NCBI GenBank assembly: GCA_938074135.1
Contig: CALJFL010000048.1
Coordinates: forward strand, 1 to 64,000
DNA length: 64,000 bases
Reading direction: 5' to 3'
Source of the DNA: an uncultured Halieaceae bacterium
Lineage (GTDB): Bacteria; Pseudomonadota; Gammaproteobacteria; Pseudomonadales; Halieaceae
Each line of letters begins with the position of its first letter. The stretch's first letter is position 1. The translations under genes were made by a program, and so were the position numbers. Under the pieces are notes generated by a model, which saw only the letters and a program-made list of their open reading frames with translations, did no database searches and was not told the origin of the DNA. Shown in pieces: positions 63,098 through 64,000 of the stretch.

Positions 63098-64000
63098 CAG
63101 CAGACAATACCCCGATTATCGTCGGCGTAGGCCAGTACACGGAACACCTGGACAGCCCCGACTACAGTGCTTTGCCACCACAGCACCTGGCGGCCCGGGC
63201 GATAACGGCCGCGCTTGCCGATTCAGGCGTCGATGACCTGGCCGGACAGGTCGACTGCCTCGCTGCGGTGGCACTGGTGGTGGATTCCGTCGCGGACAAG
63301 ATTAAAAGTCTGGTTGCTCCCTTTGGTGGCCCCGACCTGTTTCCGCGGGCGGTCACTCATCAGTTGGGGATATCCCCGGCGGCGACAATCTACTCGGCGG
63401 CCTGTGGCAATGAGCCACAGCACCTGGTGGCCGAGATGGGAGAGGCGATTGCGCGAGGTGAGCATTCGCTGGTGGTTTTGTGTGGTGCCGAGGCCGCAGC
63501 CAGCCAACGACAGGCCCAACGTAGCGGGCAGGTTCTGGACTGGACCGATCACAGTGATGGCCAGTGTGAAGTCCGTGACCCGGGCTTCACGGCGCTGCAA
63601 ACACCGCACATGGCCGACAATGGTTTACTCAGGCCTGTGGAGATCTACCCATTGTTTGAGCACGCGCGTCGGGCCCGCCTCGGGGCTTCCAGGGATGACT
63701 ATCAGGCGCAGATGGGGGCGTTGTTTGCCCGCTTTAACAAGGTTGCCGTAGACAACGAGTATGCCATGTCCCGCAAGCCACTGAGCGCGGAGGACATTGC
63801 AACGGTGAGCCCGGGTAATCGTCTGATTGCCGATCCCTATCCCAGGCACATGGTCGCCCGCGACGGCGTCAATCAGGGTGCAGCGGTCTTGCTGACATCA
63901 GTGGGTCGTGCCAGGCAGTTGGGTATCGACGAAAGTCAGTGGGTCTACCTTCACGGTCATGCCGATACCAAGGAGAAGGGCATTGATCAACGCCCCGACC
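63094..64000 (+). CDS. Thiolase-family acetyl-CoA acetyltransferase, 3' end missing
   Basis: Starts at ATG 63094, overlapping the stop of the fusion gene (ATGA), and is still open at the window edge after 302 codons. Thiolase N domain with nucleophile Cys in TIYSAACGNEPQHLVAEMGEAI, and PLFEHARRARLG. The sequence NQGAAVLLTS is the usual thiolase DGAAA region. Co-translation with a redox enzyme suggests a shared pathway. The C-terminal active-site half is outside. Confidence 0.85.
   Translation, partial: MTADNTPIIVGVGQYTEHLDSPDYSALPPQHLAARAITAALADSGVDDLAGQVDCLAAVALVVDSVADKIKSLVAPFGGPDLFPRAVTHQLGISPAATIYSAACGNEPQHLVAEMGEAIARGEHSLVVLCGAEAAASQRQAQRSGQVLDWTDHSDGQCEVRDPGFTALQTPHMADNGLLRPVEIYPLFEHARRARLGASRDDYQAQMGALFARFNKVAVDNEYAMSRKPLSAEDIATVSPGNRLIADPYPRHMVARDGVNQGAAVLLTSVGRARQLGIDESQWVYLHGHADTKEKGIDQRPD

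Noticed and set aside
1..64000. CRISPR array, prophage or transposon
   Set aside because: No regularly spaced direct repeats, cas-like, integrase, capsid or transposase products were found; only two short tandem repeats exist.

Overview
The window reads as chromosome of a marine-type gammaproteobacterium, probably of the Cellvibrionales (Halieaceae/Spongiibacteraceae) kind. The evidence is a gammaproteobacterial isc operon ending in iscX, the conserved order ndk-rlmN-pilF-rodZ-ispG-hisS-yfgM-bamB-der, a recA-recX pair behind a LexA box, and a load of lipid/terpenoid-type catabolic genes (P450, SCP-x-like thiolases, DUF35 proteins, acyl-CoA synthetase, crotonases). Placement is inference from gene content and order; no rRNA or tRNA gene was seen. 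There are no clear insertion sequences, prophage genes or CRISPR arrays.

Layout. 1-3464: end of the isc Fe-S assembly operon (iscU 3' end, iscA, hscB, hscA, fdx, iscX). 3689-12783: housekeeping run from ndk to der plus a truncated haemoglobin. 12837-17677: a tightly overlapped seven-gene operon starting at a perfect palindrome (small membrane protein, GIN-domain repeat protein, YtrA-type GntR regulator, ABC ATPase, ABC permease, DUF2164, MFS). 17656-20020 (minus): acetyltransferase, then an octahaem HAO-like cytochrome and its tetrahaem NapC/NirT-type partner. 20213-22725: a GCS2-type carboxylate-amine ligase coupled to an aspartoacylase-type hydrolase. 23162-26224: LexA box, recA, attenuator, recX, outer-membrane porin. 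26304-28567 (minus): DUF3014 protein, flavin reductase, DCC-family protein, DUF2892 protein.

28695-42855 is a mixed accessory area: membrane protein, D-aminoacylase-like amidohydrolase, sulfotransferase, alcohol dehydrogenase plus P450 divergent from an aldehyde dehydrogenase across a 24-bp palindrome, LLM flavoprotein, M48 lipoprotein protease, CrtC-like protein, HD-domain protein, an orphan secreted protein and a methyltransferase. 43049-45026 is the agmatine-to-putrescine pair (aguB, aguA).

45764-64000 is mostly acyl-CoA catabolism: a sulfotransferase, an extradiol-dioxygenase-like VOC protein, two DUF35 proteins followed by two thiolase-fold proteins that both lack the nucleophilic cysteine, an acyl-CoA synthetase, two crotonases, a nitroreductase, a canonical thiolase with a RibB carrying a degenerate GTP cyclohydrolase II domain, an AraC/GlxA-type regulator divergent from a large ketoacyl synthase, a VTT-membrane/FAD-disulfide-reductase fusion and a further thiolase cut by the window end. 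Taken together these could activate, oxidise, hydrate and cleave a branched or polycyclic acyl-CoA side chain. The DUF35 plus Cys-less thiolase block (48264-51473), the HAO-like pair and the GIN/YtrA/ABC operon are the most promising places to look for poorly described biology.
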